From Nymphaea colorata (Eukaryota > Streptophyta > Magnoliopsida > Nymphaeales > Nymphaeaceae), in assembly GCF_008831285.2 (NCBI RefSeq), contig NC_045143.1, forward strand, positions 25,567,662-25,631,661: a stretch of 64,000 nt of DNA, in the 5' to 3' direction. The notes below the pieces were generated by a model. It saw only the letters and a list, made by a program, of their open reading frames with translations. It was not told the DNA's origin and made no database searches. Both the position numbers and the translations under genes were made by a program. Positions 36,406-48,953 of this stretch are shown piece by piece. Positions within the stretch are counted from its first letter, which is position 1. Every line of letters starts with the position of its first letter.

Positions 36406-37324
36406 GCTTCCCTTTATGACATGTATTATAAAATACGCCTTACTGCATATAAATATAAAAAAGAGGGAGCCTATGCACTAGAAGACCAATGACGCTCTAT
36501 GACTTTCAGGCCAGGGCCTAGTCACCAAAGCACCAAGCAGGCAAGCTACTCGACAGGTCAAATGGCCTAGTTGGTGGTATGACAAATGAGGATCTAATAC
36601 AAGCCATAGTACGAGTCAAATGCTCTAAAAATTAGAAACCCCACACTGGAATCCTAAAAGATAAGCCGTATCAGCCTTAAATATTGAGGATAATAATTTT
36701 TTAAATTATCTTTTTCATAAAATGTCTGCCTGTACAGTTAGTCCATCCCCTCTCCAGTCAGTTACTACTAACACCGGAAACTATTATCAATCCCAAAAAT
36801 GATAAGACAATGGAAAAAGGGGACATTAATGACTTGCCTTGGGGCTTTTCATTCTAAATTCAAATGTTACATCATGAAAACGATTTAATGCATGAGGATA
36901 AAAACTATAGATTAAGTGTTGGAACTTGGTGAGCGAAGTAATACATGTATAATTTTTCTGCTATTTTCAGTTGTGAATCACTAAGTTGGATCAGTTTCAT
37001 CTGCTTTGCATCCAATATTATGGTTTACAGTTCTCAAAAATCATAAGCTTGTGCAGGCACCTCATTCTTTCCAGGCAAGATTGGCTTCTCATTTAGTAGC
37101 TCAGCAAAAATACAACCAACTGACCACATGTCCACAGCTGGCCCATACTTAGTGGGGCCAAGCAGAAACTCTGGAGGTCTGCCAATGAACTCAACGATTA
37201 CAAAAGAGAAACTGTGTCCAAAAACCAACATCAACATGATTGACAACAAGATATGACAGGTTACCTGTACCAAAGAGTTATGACATGGTTTGTGAGATTT
37301 CCATTATGGTCACTAGAAAAAGAT

Positions 37325-37372
37325 CTAGCTAAGCCAAAATCTAGCTAAGCCAAAATCTAGCTAAGCCAAAAT
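37325..37372. repeat. 16-bp tandem triplication inside CDKC exon 7
   Basis: CTAGCTAAGCCAAAAT occurs three times in exact tandem. On the minus strand it covers the codons for DFGLA of the kinase activation segment. The 32 extra bases shift the reading frame. Confidence 0.96.
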
Positions 37373-38384
37373 CTGCAAGCTTCAAATGCCCTTCATTGCC
37401 AATTAGAAGATTGGAACCTGCATAGGAGAGAAAGCAGGACACCAAAGTAGTTAGATGGGAAACAAACAAGCCCAGAAGACATTGCAGTATATTCTATGGG
37501 GTGAAAATAACAACAATGCTGTCTAGTGACCTTTAATATCACGATGAAGAACTTGATTATCATGGCAATAGTGAAGTCCCATTAACAGCTGCCTCATGTA
37601 ACACTGAGATATACATAGAAGAATTCATATAAATAAGAATATATTCAATTGAGGTACTGACCACAATTGTGTTAAAATGAATTTCTTATGTTAAAGAGAA
37701 GTTTGCCCTGATCTGGGGAACTCTAAACCGCATTCCAAGACTATCTGATAACCCAGTCAAATCATGGTCCATGTATTCAAATACCATATAAATGCTTCCC
37801 TTGTATTTATTACCATCTGCACAAAAATTAATGTTTCAAAACGTAACAGATAAAGGAAAAAATATGATAATGGAATTTTAAATGCACTAAGAAATACCTG
37901 GCCTTCCGTGTTCATCTTTTTCAGGTCCTGGTAATTAGATATAGAGAATATAAGATCAATGACCAACTAAAGTCATCACAATTGAAGAATACCTTATTGA
38001 AGAAATAGAACCTGGAGATGTCACAATCTCTTTTAACTGAATGATGTCCTCGTGATGCAGTTTCTTTAAAATTTTGATTTCACGTATAGCGGTTATAGGA
38101 AACTGCAATTGTAACAAAAAGAGTCAAAACTAAATAATATGCATCCATCATGTTAACATGTCCTATTAGATAGTAAAGTAGCTAATCGGCATACTCCTTC
38201 TCTCTCATTGTCCATGCATATTTTTTTTCAAGGCAACAATCTCACCTGTTTTGATCTCCGTGGCCATGTAAACTTGACTGCACTTCCAAGAACAATGAGA
38301 AGAATCAGTTTGAGAATTAGATTCTCCTTTTACTTGAACACTCTTGAATGTCGATTCGTCAACAAGTTTATTTATAGCTGGACG

Positions 38385-41300
38385 TGTAACGTTATTCCGT
38401 TTTTGGGCAGGTCGGGTCGGATCGGGACCCAGACCCAGACCCGAAATCCTTGGCGTGAAGGGCGACACGAGAGTCCTTCTCCCTCGCCTTTCCCTCTTCT
38501 CCCTCGTCTGTCTCCTGGATGCCTCTCGTTCCAGCGCAGAGAAGAAGAAGAAGACGGTGGTGGTGCAGGGCGGCGACGAGGACGGCGGCGGTGGCGGAGG
38601 TAAGCCTCTCTATCTCTCCCCCTCTTCCTCCTTCCTCGCCCTTCTTCTCCTCCTCCCCATCGCGTAGACTTTTCCCTCGCCGTCAGCACCCTCTCTCTGG
38701 CCGTCTCCCTCTTTTCTCTCGTGCTCCTCACTTGCACCTCCCTCTACGATCTCTCTTACTCCCTCTATCCGTTTCTCCCCAATTGTCCGAACCCTCTCTA
38801 CTTGCCCCCTCTTCTCTCACTGCACTTCCTCTCCATACCGCCAGCCTCCTCCCACTCACAGCTCTCGTGCTCTCTCTCTCAGTCCTAGCTTCCCTCTCCC
38901 TCATTGTTCCCTGCCTCCCCAACAGAATCAATCCCTTAGCCGAACTCCTCCTCTTGAGCATAGTTTTACTTTTCTCACTAGTTGTGGCTGTTGGATTGGA
39001 ATTACAGTTTTGGGTTGCATCTTTCTCTTCATAGCAGCGTATAGAAGGCATTGTAGTGGCGGCATTGCATGATTTTAGCCGTTTGAAGACCTCTCTAACT
39101 CGTGAGGTGGCTGCCGGAAGGATTGCAATAGTCTACACTCTTGTTTTGGGGTGAGGAAGGCATAATTGAGCCTATTTTATTGTATATTTTTTTTAGAACA
39201 CGTATAATTATTGTTTGAGCATGCTATAAGGTAGAATTGATAATTTGGGATGCATGTTAGCGACTTTGCTTTTTGGAGAAAGTGTAGGATTATGTTGGAG
39301 AAGTTGATTCATGTCTATAATGATCATTTAACTATGATGGGTTAATTTTCGAAGCAATAGGGAAGCATGGTAGAGATTTGAAGTGGGTGAGAAGATTTAG
39401 AATAATTTTGATGAGCATGTGGCACAAGCTTTTGTCAACGGGCGTATTGTGGTGTTAGTTGGAGAAGAACATATAAATTGGGTGTATTTGTGGGGAAGAC
39501 GCTTTAACTATAGAAAGCATTTAAGCATGTGTTAAGGATGGATTGATCGAAGCATTGAGTTTTGACATTTGGTGGCAACGGCAAGAAGTTGGGAGGTGGC
39601 CTATAGAGGGCTTGTAGTTCGACACTACCCATCGACAACTTCTTGAGGCAATGACATGTGCCTCAATGATTTTGTTTTATATTTGTTTGGATCGATAAGC
39701 TAATTAGTAGAAATCTTATCTTTTGTTTGTCTACAAGTGCACCGGGCACGTTCCGTCGACCTTGAGGTACCAGATTCGAAGCTTGAAGCATTTTGAAGAG
39801 TTTTGTAAGTGCGCCACAGGTATGGCGGCATTCCAGGCAAATCCCTGCCTGGAGCAAATGTGTGAATGTGTGTTCCTAGGATCGTGGGATCTTATGATTG
39901 TGATGTGAATTGATTGATTGTTTTGTGAATGAATGTATGTATGCATGCACATTTTGAAAGGCTATTAGTAGTTTGTTATGAAAATGTGACGCATTTGCAT
40001 ATGCATGCTAGAATTGATAACTGTTTAGGGCAGATGAGGTGGGGTATCGAGTTGAGCATCTCCTCGACCACAATTGTGCATTAGAAAACATCCTAGAATG
40101 ATAACTATGTAGGATAGCTACGAGCCAATCACAGATCGAGACTACTCTCTGTGGTTTGGCTAAGGTTTTCAAAGATGTAATTGATGTGAATGTTGTGTTT
40201 TGTTGCATGCACATTGCCATGGGCAATGATGCAAATGAATGAATGGAAGGGTAGTTGTACCTGTATTGCTATGACGGCTAGCTAAGAAAGCAAATTATAT
40301 GTGTAGCCCTCGTGTGGAAGCATTTGTAGGTATGGGTGCACTCGAGGAGTGAACCAACCTCATGAGCTAGTTGTTCATTTTGTGATTGTGTTTCCATAAT
40401 GTTAACTAAAAATGAATAAGAGATAAGGGCCAGTGGGATGTGGCCATGTGTTTGGGAGATGTCCCACTTTTGCCACTGGTCTCGCCTGTTCGGAGCGCAG
40501 GCAGTGCAAGGCCCCAGGGTACTGTTGTGTGTTGTGCTTGGAGCATTGGGCTCCCGCCTTTCCAACCTGGGTGTCCTAGGGAAGACTGAGTATCTATCCT
40601 TGGAATTCACACATCCATGGATGAGTGCTCCACCGCTGCAGCGGGTGAATGGATCCATACTGTTCTGGGCCACCACGGGGATTGTCTCTCGGCTGTAGGC
40701 CGCCCGCGGTGTGCACGTGTCTGTGTTTGCACCCACAGGAACTGTCAATTCTCTAAGGTTAATGAAAATGAAAAGTATATGAATGTGATGCATGTGTTTG
40801 ATGTGCATGTGAATGATATAAATGAAATGATATGTTTAAGCATGCCTTACATGTGATTGAAATTGTGCTACTGTGGGTCTTAACTGGTCTTTATATGTCG
40901 TGGTCTATGTTAGGGGTTTTCTTAGCAAATGATGTGGCTAAGCCCTAACACGACATGATGATACATCGTGTTTATGATTGTTCTCATAGTTGAGCCCATA
41001 CCTAAAGGGTTTGAGGGATTTACTGGCTTGCTGCCATACTACGAAGGCTAAGACTTCAGTTATTTTCTTTTTCAGGTTTTGGCGGACCAGGGGCAGCAGG
41101 TTGATCGGATGGCTTTACTCACATTCTACTGAGGAGGTTTTAGGTTTTGTTTTCTTTTGTAATGTCGGCGCGTCTTGGTTTGATTGTATTGATGTCTTGT
41201 TTTTGTTAGACATCAATTATATGGTTTGGGGCATTTTTGTCATACATATAAATGTGATTTTGTATGAATCAAAATTATTATATAAATGAAAGTTCACCCC

Positions 41301-41413
41301 ATTGTTTTGAATTGTTTGGCTCATCTCTTTTTGAATTGTTGTGTCGTCACTCCTCAATGCTTTATGTCTAGAAAAAAAAATTCGTTTGAGAGTCAAAAGG
41401 TTGGGATGTGACA
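38385..41413 (+). repeat. 5' LTR of the gypsy element
   Basis: TGTAACG start, a GGGTCGGGTCGG and CCCAGACCCAGACCC block, then a CT-rich stretch (38460-38900). The sections GTGGCTGCCGGAAGGATTGCA and CGACACTACCCATCG recur in the LTR fragments near the right CDKC copy. The last ~1060 bp are repeated at 45039-46094. Open frames here and in its reverse strand are low-complexity shadows. Confidence 0.9.
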
Positions 41414-41417
41414 GCTT

Positions 41418-41429
41418 TGGTATCAGAGC
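41418..41429 (+). other. Primer-binding site, gypsy element
   Basis: TGGTATCAGAGC lies 4 bases after the LTR end, complementary to initiator-Met tRNA. Confidence 0.85.
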
Positions 41430-41649
41430 TATGGCAAACCTCACAATGGATGTGAGTTAAAGCCTATATGTGAAGCCATGTTGTCCAGCTATGCATTTAT
41501 TTGATTAAATTGTTATTGTAGTTTGATTTTACAAGTATAAGTACATAATGTGATCAAAGTTTTGAACTTTGTGCTCATGCACGTTTGTGATTGGATTTGC
41601 AAGTTTGGTCATAGACTTGATTTGAGAACAAGGGTTCTTGTTTGTATAG

Positions 41650-42780
41650 ATGGAGTATCAACGTAGGGGTAAGAAGTGAGCTGAGCCATCTACAGAGACA
41701 CAAAGAGAGCCAAGTCCGGCCCGTTCTGATACACGTACCCCAGTGGATGACAGTACATAAGGGCAACAGAATGCCTAAACTAGTGTGGGTGATCAAACCC
41801 CACCAAAGCAGACTCCACCAGTGGATCAACATACCATAATGTTGACAACATTGGAAACATTGACCTCCCTTGTACAGTTGATGGTCAGTAGTCAAAGGAG
41901 CAATGCATCTCCTTCAGGAGACACCACTACGCCACTTCAGGAGAAGGCAACGATGGTGTCGTACCAACAATTTATGGCAATGCAATCGTCTGTCTTTACA
42001 GGAGAAGGCAATCCTGACAAGGCAAAAGAATGGATTGAGGAAGTTGAACGCATCTTTGGGCTTCTGAAGATGCTAGAAGAAGACAAAGTGAATTATGACT
42101 CTTATCTGTTGAAGGGTGATGCCAAGAATTGGTGGCAATCGACTAGTGAGATCCGGTTTACGGCCAACTGTCAATCTCTTGGAAGTAGTTTAAAGATTCT
42201 TTCTTCAGCACTTACTTTCCAGTGCATGCCAGAGACAAGAAAATACAAGAGTTTCTTGATTTGCAGCAGAAACAGCTGGGCCTGTAAGAATACATTACGA
42301 AATATCGACACTTAGAGGTGTATTGCCTGCACCTTTACACTACAGATGAGGCCAGAGCAGGCAAGTTTGTGCGCGGGCTGCGGGATGGATTGCGAAGCAA
42401 AGTCTTGACAAGCAGACCTCGTGACTTGGACGAGGCGGTCACTATGGCAAGATGCATAGAAGAGGACTGTGCAAGGACACAGAAGGATCACCACAAGAAG
42501 GCAGGCCAGCACTCACACGGTGGGCGAACACAGGTCAAGCACCAACATTTTGCAGGCACGACAATGCCTTATGAGAGGCGTGATGACAGAACATTCAGGC
42601 AGAACAGGCCAAACCGCAGTGAGACCACACAAGGGTTAGTGGCCTCTCCGACCTCACCGAAGTGCCCCACTTGCTCACACTACGGAGAGTTGAAGAAGCC
42701 TGAAGCCGGTCCTTCTAACGCACGACAGACGACTGGACGTGTCTATGCGACTACTATGGAGGAGCTTCAGGCACACGACC
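41650..42780 (+). pseudogene. gag relic, gypsy element
   Basis: ATG at 41650, interrupted by early stops. It then encodes FTGEGNPDKAKEWIEEVERIF and GDAKNWWQS, the gypsy Gag core. A frameshift near 42310 leads into KFVRGLRDGLRSKVL and EAVTMARCIEED. The zinc knuckle is reduced to CPTC plus HYGE, with the remaining ligands lost. Confidence 0.83.
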
Positions 42781-43301
42781 TTGTTGAAGGTACTTTACTT
42801 ATTGGTTCTCATATTGCTAAAGTGTTGTTTTATGCAGGGGCGACTCATTCATTTATATCTAGTCGATTTGCTACTTCACTAGAAGTGTCAGATAGGATGA
42901 TGCCGTATGTTTTAAAAGTCATTAGCCCTATGCATGCTCAAGAGTCTTGTCATGAGTATCTACCTGATGTGGACGTGGAGATCCATCAACATCACTTACC
43001 TGCACAATTGGTGATCATAAGTCTCAGTGAATTCAATGTGATTTTGGGCATGGATTGACTTTATGCGCATTATGCCAATATAGATTGCAGGAAGAAGCAG
43101 ATACAGTTGTTGACTAATGAGATGCAACCTATGGAATTTCATGCTCGTAAAGCTAGTCGAACTGATAAGATAATGGTGTCTGCATTGAAGGCTAAATGTT
43201 TGATAGAAAATGGAAGTGTTGCTTTTTTTGTCAATGTGTTGACCAATGAGACTGAACTAGTGAGGTTGCAGGATGTTGCCATTGTGAGTAAGTAACCCGA
43301 T
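42781..43301 (+). pseudogene. Aspartic protease relic, gypsy element
   Basis: VLFYAGATHSFISSRFA stands where family members have LFDSGATHSFIS, so the catalytic Asp is replaced by Tyr. EFNVILGMD follows, then TGA in place of Trp. Cannot be active. Confidence 0.83.
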
Positions 43302-44640
43302 GTGTTTTTTGAGGAACTGTCAAGTTTGCTCCCAACACGAGAAGTGGAATTCAAGATAGAGTTGTCACCAGGAACAACTCCTATTTCTAGGGCACCATAC
43401 CAAATGGCACCAGCAGAGTTAGAAGAATTGAAGAAGCAATTGCAAGAGCTCTTAGACAAGGGCTTCATCCGACCTAGTGTGTCACCTTGGGGAGCACCTG
43501 TGTTGTTTGTTAAGAAGAAGGATGGAACAATGCGTTTGTGTATCGATTACCGCATGTTGAATCAAGTCACCATCAAGAATAAGTATCTGCTTCCAAGAAT
43601 TGAATACTTGTTTAATCAACTCAAGAATGCAAATGTATTCTCCAAAATCGATCTGAGGATAGGTTATCATCAACTTTTGATACGAGAGGAAGATGTTGTT
43701 AAGACTGCTTTTCGAACTAGATATGGGCATTTTGAATTCAGAGTCATGCCTTTTGGGTTGACCAATGCTCCCGCAGCATTTATGGACCTCATGAATCGGG
43801 TTTTTTAAGACTACCTGGATCGATTTGTTATTGTTTTTGTCGATGATATTTTGGTGTACTCAGAGTATAGAGATCACTTGAGAAGTGTGTTGGGTCTTTT
43901 GCGCAAGCATAAGCTTTATGCCACATACTCAAAATCTGAATTTTGGTTAGAGAAGGTAAACTTTCTGGGTCATGTAATCTCAAAGGATGGAGTATCCGTC
44001 GATCCGGCTAAGGTGTCGGCAGTACAGAACTGGAGGACGCCTTACATTGTAACTGATGTTAGAAGCTTTTTGGGATTGGCAGGGTACTATCGCAGGTTCA
44101 TACAAGACTTTTCGAAAATAGCTACGCCCATGACTAAGCTATTAAGAAAATGAGTGAAGTTCGTTTGGAATGAAGAGTGTGAGAAGAGTTTTCAAACTCT
44201 GAAGGACAAGCTTACTACTTCCCCTATTCTGACGCTGCCATCAGGTCATTCTGGTTTTGTAGTGTACATAGATGCATCAGGAATCAGTTTTGGGTGTGTA
44301 TTGATGCAACATGGCTGTGTAGTGGCTTATGCATCAAGGCAGTTGAAGACACATGAGCAACACTATCCCACCCATGATTTGGAGTTGGGAGCAGTTGTGT
44401 TCGCATTGAAGATGTGGAGACATTATCTCTATGGGACAACATTTGAGGTGTTTACAAATCACAAGTCATTGAAGTATATATTTTCCCAAAAGGATCTAAA
44501 TCTGAGGCAAAGAAGATAGATTGATTATTTAAAGGACTATGATTTCACGATATCATATCATCCAGGCAAGGCGAATGTGGTGGCTGATGCTCTGAGCAGA
44601 GCAACGTCGTTCATGGACATTGTTGCAAGATGTGATAGCA
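43302..44640 (+). pseudogene. Reverse transcriptase and RNase H relic, gypsy element
   Basis: [73 protein letters not shown] (FVDD 43835-43846), [10 protein letters not shown], then [35 protein letters not shown] and GKANVVADALSR. In-frame stops are at 43807, 44152 and 44518 (the last TAG for Trp). Motifs are otherwise well kept. Confidence 0.9.
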
Positions 44641-44789
44641 TGGCAACCTTACCTTTGTGGTGAGGACAAAGCAACAATGACGGCTTTGATATGACATCAT
44701 TTGTTGGATGAGCTTAAATTGAAACAAAATGAAGATTCTGATTTTGCTAAGAACATGGAAGAATGTAAGAAGGTAGATTCTCTTTGGCA

Positions 44790-45040
44790 TTAAGATGAAG
44801 AGGGTTCGTTGCGGTTCCGACAAAGATTGTGGGTCCCTAGAAATGAAGGGGTGAAACGACAGTTGCTTGATGAAGCTCACAAATCTAAGTTTTCTATACA
44901 CCCTGACAGCACAAAGATGTTCCATGATATGAAAAGAAATTTTTGGTGGCCTAGAATAAAGCGTGAAATTGCAGAATATGTAGCAAAGTGCTTAGTTTGC
45001 CAGCGGGTCAAAGCAGAGCATCAACGACCAGGAAGCATGA
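44790..45040 (+). pseudogene. Integrase zinc-finger remnant, gypsy element
   Basis: LLDEAHKSKFSIHPDSTKM and YVAKCLVCQRVKAEHQRPG, the HHCC zinc-binding domain of gypsy integrase. The catalytic core should follow but the sequence jumps straight into the LTR. Confidence 0.85.
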
Positions 45041-46094
45041 ACCAACCTCATGAGCTAGCTGGTCATTTTGTGATTGTGTTTCCATAATGTTAACTAAGAA
45101 TGAATAAGAGATGAAAGGCCAGTGGGATGTGGCCATGTGTTTGGGAGACGTCCCGCTTTTGCCACTAGTCTCGCCTGTTAGGAGCGCAGGCGGTGCAAGG
45201 CCCTAGGGTACTGTTGTGTGTTGTGCTTGGAGCGTTGGGCTCCCGCCTTCCCAACCTAGGTGTCCTAGGGAAGGCTGAGTATCTCTCCTTGGAATTCATA
45301 CATCCATGGATGAGTGCTCTACCACTGCAACAGGTGAATGAATCCATACTGTTCTGGGCCAGCATGGGGATTGTCTCTCGGCTGTAGGCCGCCCGCTGTG
45401 TGCACGTGCCTGTGTTTGCACCCACAGGAACTGTCAATTCACTAAAGTTAATGAAAATGAAAAGTATATGAATGTGATGCATGTGTTTGATGTGCATGTG
45501 AATGATATGAATGAAATAATATGTTAAAGCATGCCTTGCATGTGATTGAAATTGTGTTACTGTGGGCCTTGAGTGGCCTTTACATGTCGTGGTCTATGTT
45601 AGGGGTTTTCTTGGCAAATGATGTGGCTAAGCCCTGACACGACATGATGATAGATCATGTTTATGATTGTTCTCATAGTTGAGCCCATACCTAAAGGGTT
45701 TGGGGGATTTATTGGCTTGCTGTCATACTGCGAAGGCTAAGCCTTCAATTGTTTTCTTTTTCAGGTTTTGGTAGACCAGGGTTAGCAGGTTGATCGGATG
45801 GCTTTATTCACGTCCTACTGTGGAGGTTTTGGGTTTTGTTTTCTTTTGTAGTGCCGGAGCATCTTGGTTTGATTGTATTGATGTCTTGCTTTTGTTAGAC
45901 ATCAATTCTATGGTTTGGGGCATTTTTGTCATACACATAGATGTGATTTTGTATGAATCAAAATTGTTATATAAATGAAAGTTCACCCCATTGTTTTGAA
46001 TTGCTTGGCTCATCTCGTTTTGAATTGTTGTGTCGTCAATGCTTTATGTCTAGAAAAAAAAATTGTTAGAGGGTCAAAAGGTTGGGGTGTGACA
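45039..46094 (+). repeat. Truncated 3' LTR of the gypsy element
   Basis: Matches 40350-41413 at roughly 95%, lacks the first ~2 kb, and ends TGTGACA before GGACG. Confidence 0.92.
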
Positions 46095-46099
46095 GGACG

Positions 46100-48495
46100 A
46101 GTGTCATGTCTCGTTCAATCGCTCATCAAAACTCTACTCAAGCTCGAAGAACTCGAGTTCAAATGTGTGTTCAAAATGTTAAATGGGTCGAGTTTGAGTT
46201 GTAAGAACTCAACTCGTTGAACTCTAATAAGCTAAAGTATATAATGCATGCTGGAATATAATGAGAGAAAAAGTCAAATAGATTAACAAGTCAAGCTCGA
46301 GCTTGACGTTGCGAGTGCTCGACTCAAGTCATGTGTAGCTTTTAACATATGCCCATGGAAATCAAACTAATGTCAGGTCAACATGAGGATTTTATCTTTA
46401 CTCCAACTATTTGGCAGTTAGTGGGGGGAAAAAACCACCTTTGTGACTTTACCAAACAATTGTGGCCCAATCTACTATCCCAAATCCATTATCTATTGTA
46501 ATATAAAAGAAACCAAGATTTTTTCCCCTCTCCTCTGATTTGCACGATCTTGCTAGTGATAAGATGATGGGGCCATGGAAGATCCATGCAAGATCCTCTG
46601 GCAGTCCATTGCAGCTGCATGCTGATCATCCACATTCAAGTTGATCTATTTGAGTATGAAACCTAATTTAGTACCATTAAGTTTTCAAGCTTTTTGATAT
46701 TCATCAATATAATGTATACGAGGGTCGTATACATTAGGCGAGCGAAAAGATTAATCATACTGTCTAGGTGAGAGTCGAAGCCCTTCTTTCTCTTGCCTTT
46801 ATGGTTTGTTTGTCAGTAAGGATCCTTTGTGGATGTTATATGAATCTATATAAGAAATTGTGGTAGATTCATCGGACATTAAAATTATTGTTTTATGAAC
46901 ACACTCCAAGCTTTGAGGACACTCATAAAGTGTCTATGCTGCCAAACTATTTCATAGGATTCAGAGTTGCACTTGGAAATATCTTTAAGTACGTCAACTT
47001 GCATGTATGACCTATCTCCCTTATTATATTGAAACATAGCCTCCTACAAGTGAACAAGAAAAAAGCCGCATAGCACGCCTCAAGTTCAAGTAGTTTTGCA
47101 GGAACTCTAGGGCGATATGAGGCGGGCTGAATTAAAGTTTTTAATTTTTGACTAGGGCATAAATAATTTTTTCAAAATTTTTATATTGAACAAGTGATTT
47201 TTTTAATTTTCATGTAAAATTAAAAAAAAATTGAGGTGGGTCCAAGGCCCATCCGGGGCCCTACCTTGGCTCCGCCCCGAAATGACAAAGCACTTGCCTC
47301 GAACAGTTTGTAATATTTTGAATGGAAAGATGACTATGTGACATTTGTACAAAGTAAACAACATTTTATTCACTTTGTATGAACATTTTTTTTCAAGATT
47401 TTATGAGGGCATGGTTTTATCTTTACTCGTAAATTCGTTTCCATATATTGACTTGATTAAAGTTTGTCAAACTCCATTAAGGCTAGAGCTCGATTCGGCA
47501 GTTACATATTGAGATCGAACTCAACTTGATTATTTGAACGAGCCAACTTATGAACTTGAACTCGACTCATTAAATAAATAACTCGGCTCGAACTGGTTCA
47601 CTAACCGAGTTAACTAGTTCACTAACCGATCGGAATCGAAGATTTTCTAACTATAAAAAAGATAGTGGCTACGAAGCCTATCGAGTCGACTAACGGCGCT
47701 GCACCATGCTAATCCGAACTTTGGTGGCCTGAAAAGCAATGTAAAGAGGGATAGTTTTTATAATTTTCGAAATAAGTTTCCTTGGAAAATAAAATTGCCC
47801 ATTAGGGCTTTCTCTTCCAGCCCGCGACCATCAGCCTTCCGGCGACACCCAGGCCTTCTCGTCCGGCCAAATACGTAAGCTTCCACTCCTAATCTCTCTC
47901 CTCTCCCTTTCCCTCTCACCGCCATCTCTCTCGACTCTCTGACCTTCTTCCTTTCTTCTCTTCTCCATTTCTCATTTCTGCGCTCTCCTTTTCGTTCCTT
48001 TCCCAAAGCTGTGCAGCAGGCGCCACCAGCTCCAGCGACGAGGTCTCCGAATTTCTCAGCCGGGTGAAAAGGTGATGACCTCCTTTTACTCTCTCTGTCT
48101 CTCCATCCACGCCTCGCTCTCTCAATACCTCTTTCAATCGGTTTAGGGTTTCAATTGGCAGAGCGTTTAATTTTGATCGGTTTTGGGCGTTTCTCTATGA
48201 ACTCCTTTTCTTGATCCATATCAGTGCGTAAGAAACGAATTTTAATCATGATTTTATTTTCAAGAAACATCATTTATAAGTATCCATGTGATCATATCGG
48301 ATTAAACTATTGTTTTTAGTTTAAGACGATCAAGGCACCCGCTCACCTATGAATAAAAAACAATAATTATATCAGTAGGGAATATGTTTCTACAAACGTA
48401 AACATGAGCGTCATTTTTAATGAAGTGGCTATCAGATTATTGTTGCGTTTCATACGGCAAATATTTTGACGAAACATGCCCTTTTGGTTTTACAG
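46100..48495. other. Spacer between gypsy element and CDKC exon 1
   Basis: No gene recognised. 46100-46340 and 47480-47640 hold CTCGAGTT/GAACTCG-type repeat relics. 46710-46730 is a TGTATACGAGGGTCGTATACA palindrome. About 47750-48150 turns CT-rich and may be the CDKC promoter and 5' leader, with a possible donor at CCAAATAC|GTAAGC (about 47874). 48486-48495 is a possible 3' splice site (TTTTACAG). Confidence 0.5.
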
Positions 48496-48953
48496 ACATT
48501 TCCTGAATATCTCTAGCCTAGGCGGCTCGTGGATGGAGAGCCATTCCTGAAGGCTGAGTAAATTACGTTGTTGCTCTTGGATTTACTGGCAAAGCAACCA
48601 AGGTTGTCGCATCCTCGTACTTTCGCTTTCTTCCTCATCCTCTTCGAATTGGGAAAACCCTCTGCGGAAACCGTCTCTACTTCATCCCCTCCTGTTGACG
48701 TGCAGCAGCAGCAGCAGAAGGAGGAGGAGGTGGAGGAGGACGAAGAGGAGGGGAAGAGATTGCTTGAAATAGGCGCGTAAGGCTTTTGGTGCTTTCCTTG
48801 ACGATGCCTCAAGTGGGGGCAGGAGGGTGGGTGGCAGCGACAGATGGCGGCGGCCGCACCCGGGCAGCTGAACCTCGATGAGTCTCCCTCGTGGGGATTG
48901 CAGAGCATCGATTGCTTCGGGAAGCTCGAGCAGATCGGTGAGGGCACCTACAA

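Larger units (their letters stand above)
27221..38277 (-). pseudogene. CDKC: Cyclin-dependent kinase C pseudogene, left copy (exons 2-12)
   Basis: Minus-strand exons at 38277-38195, 38102-38012, 37927-37898, 37816-37707, 37603-37531, 37417-37265, 37178-37061, 35776-35643, 35435-35378, 27746-27676 and 27601-27221, joining in phase. They show QVYMA and VALK (ATP-site Lys), KKLHHEDII, YMDHDLTGL, VLHRDIKG (catalytic loop), [28 protein letters not shown], the FDRHAL to LTLDPSQ helix, and the Gln-rich QTKKKRQQQRQHE and Gly/Pro-rich tail typical of plant CDKC. CDKC pairs with cyclin T and phosphorylates the RNA polymerase II CTD. Exon 1 is absent. Defects: one extra A in the A8 run of exon 2, a 16-bp triplication across DFG, a GC donor after exon 5, TAA at 27740-27738, TAG at 27468-27466, TGA at 27459-27457, another TAG in the tail, and loss of the last ~60 codons. 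Element 3 sits in intron 10. Confidence 0.95.
38385..46094 (+). mobile_element. Ty3/gypsy (chromovirus-like) retrotransposon with 3-kb LTR
   Basis: The 5' LTR runs 38385-41413 (about 3.03 kb), starts TGTAACG and ends TGTGACA. The truncated 3' LTR is at 45039-46094. TSD GGACG is at 38380-38384 and 46095-46099, so both outer ends are original. The order gag, protease, RT, RNase H, integrase zinc finger is Ty3/gypsy. The integrase core and the first ~2 kb of the 3' LTR are deleted; the junction at 45037-45056 lies at CATGAACCAACCTCATGAGC. The large LTR and RT wording ([16 protein letters not shown]) suggest the Tekay/Del branch. The element separates the two CDKC copies. Confidence 0.92.

Noticed and set aside
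38205-39051. Several overlapping 100-170 codon frames on both strands
   Set aside because: They are shadows in the CT- and GC-rich start of the gypsy LTR, without domains or conservation between LTR copies.
40278-40808. 176-codon minus-strand frame also present at 45165-45497
   Set aside because: The recurrence is explained by the two LTRs of one element; the second copy is shortened and the protein has no recognisable features.
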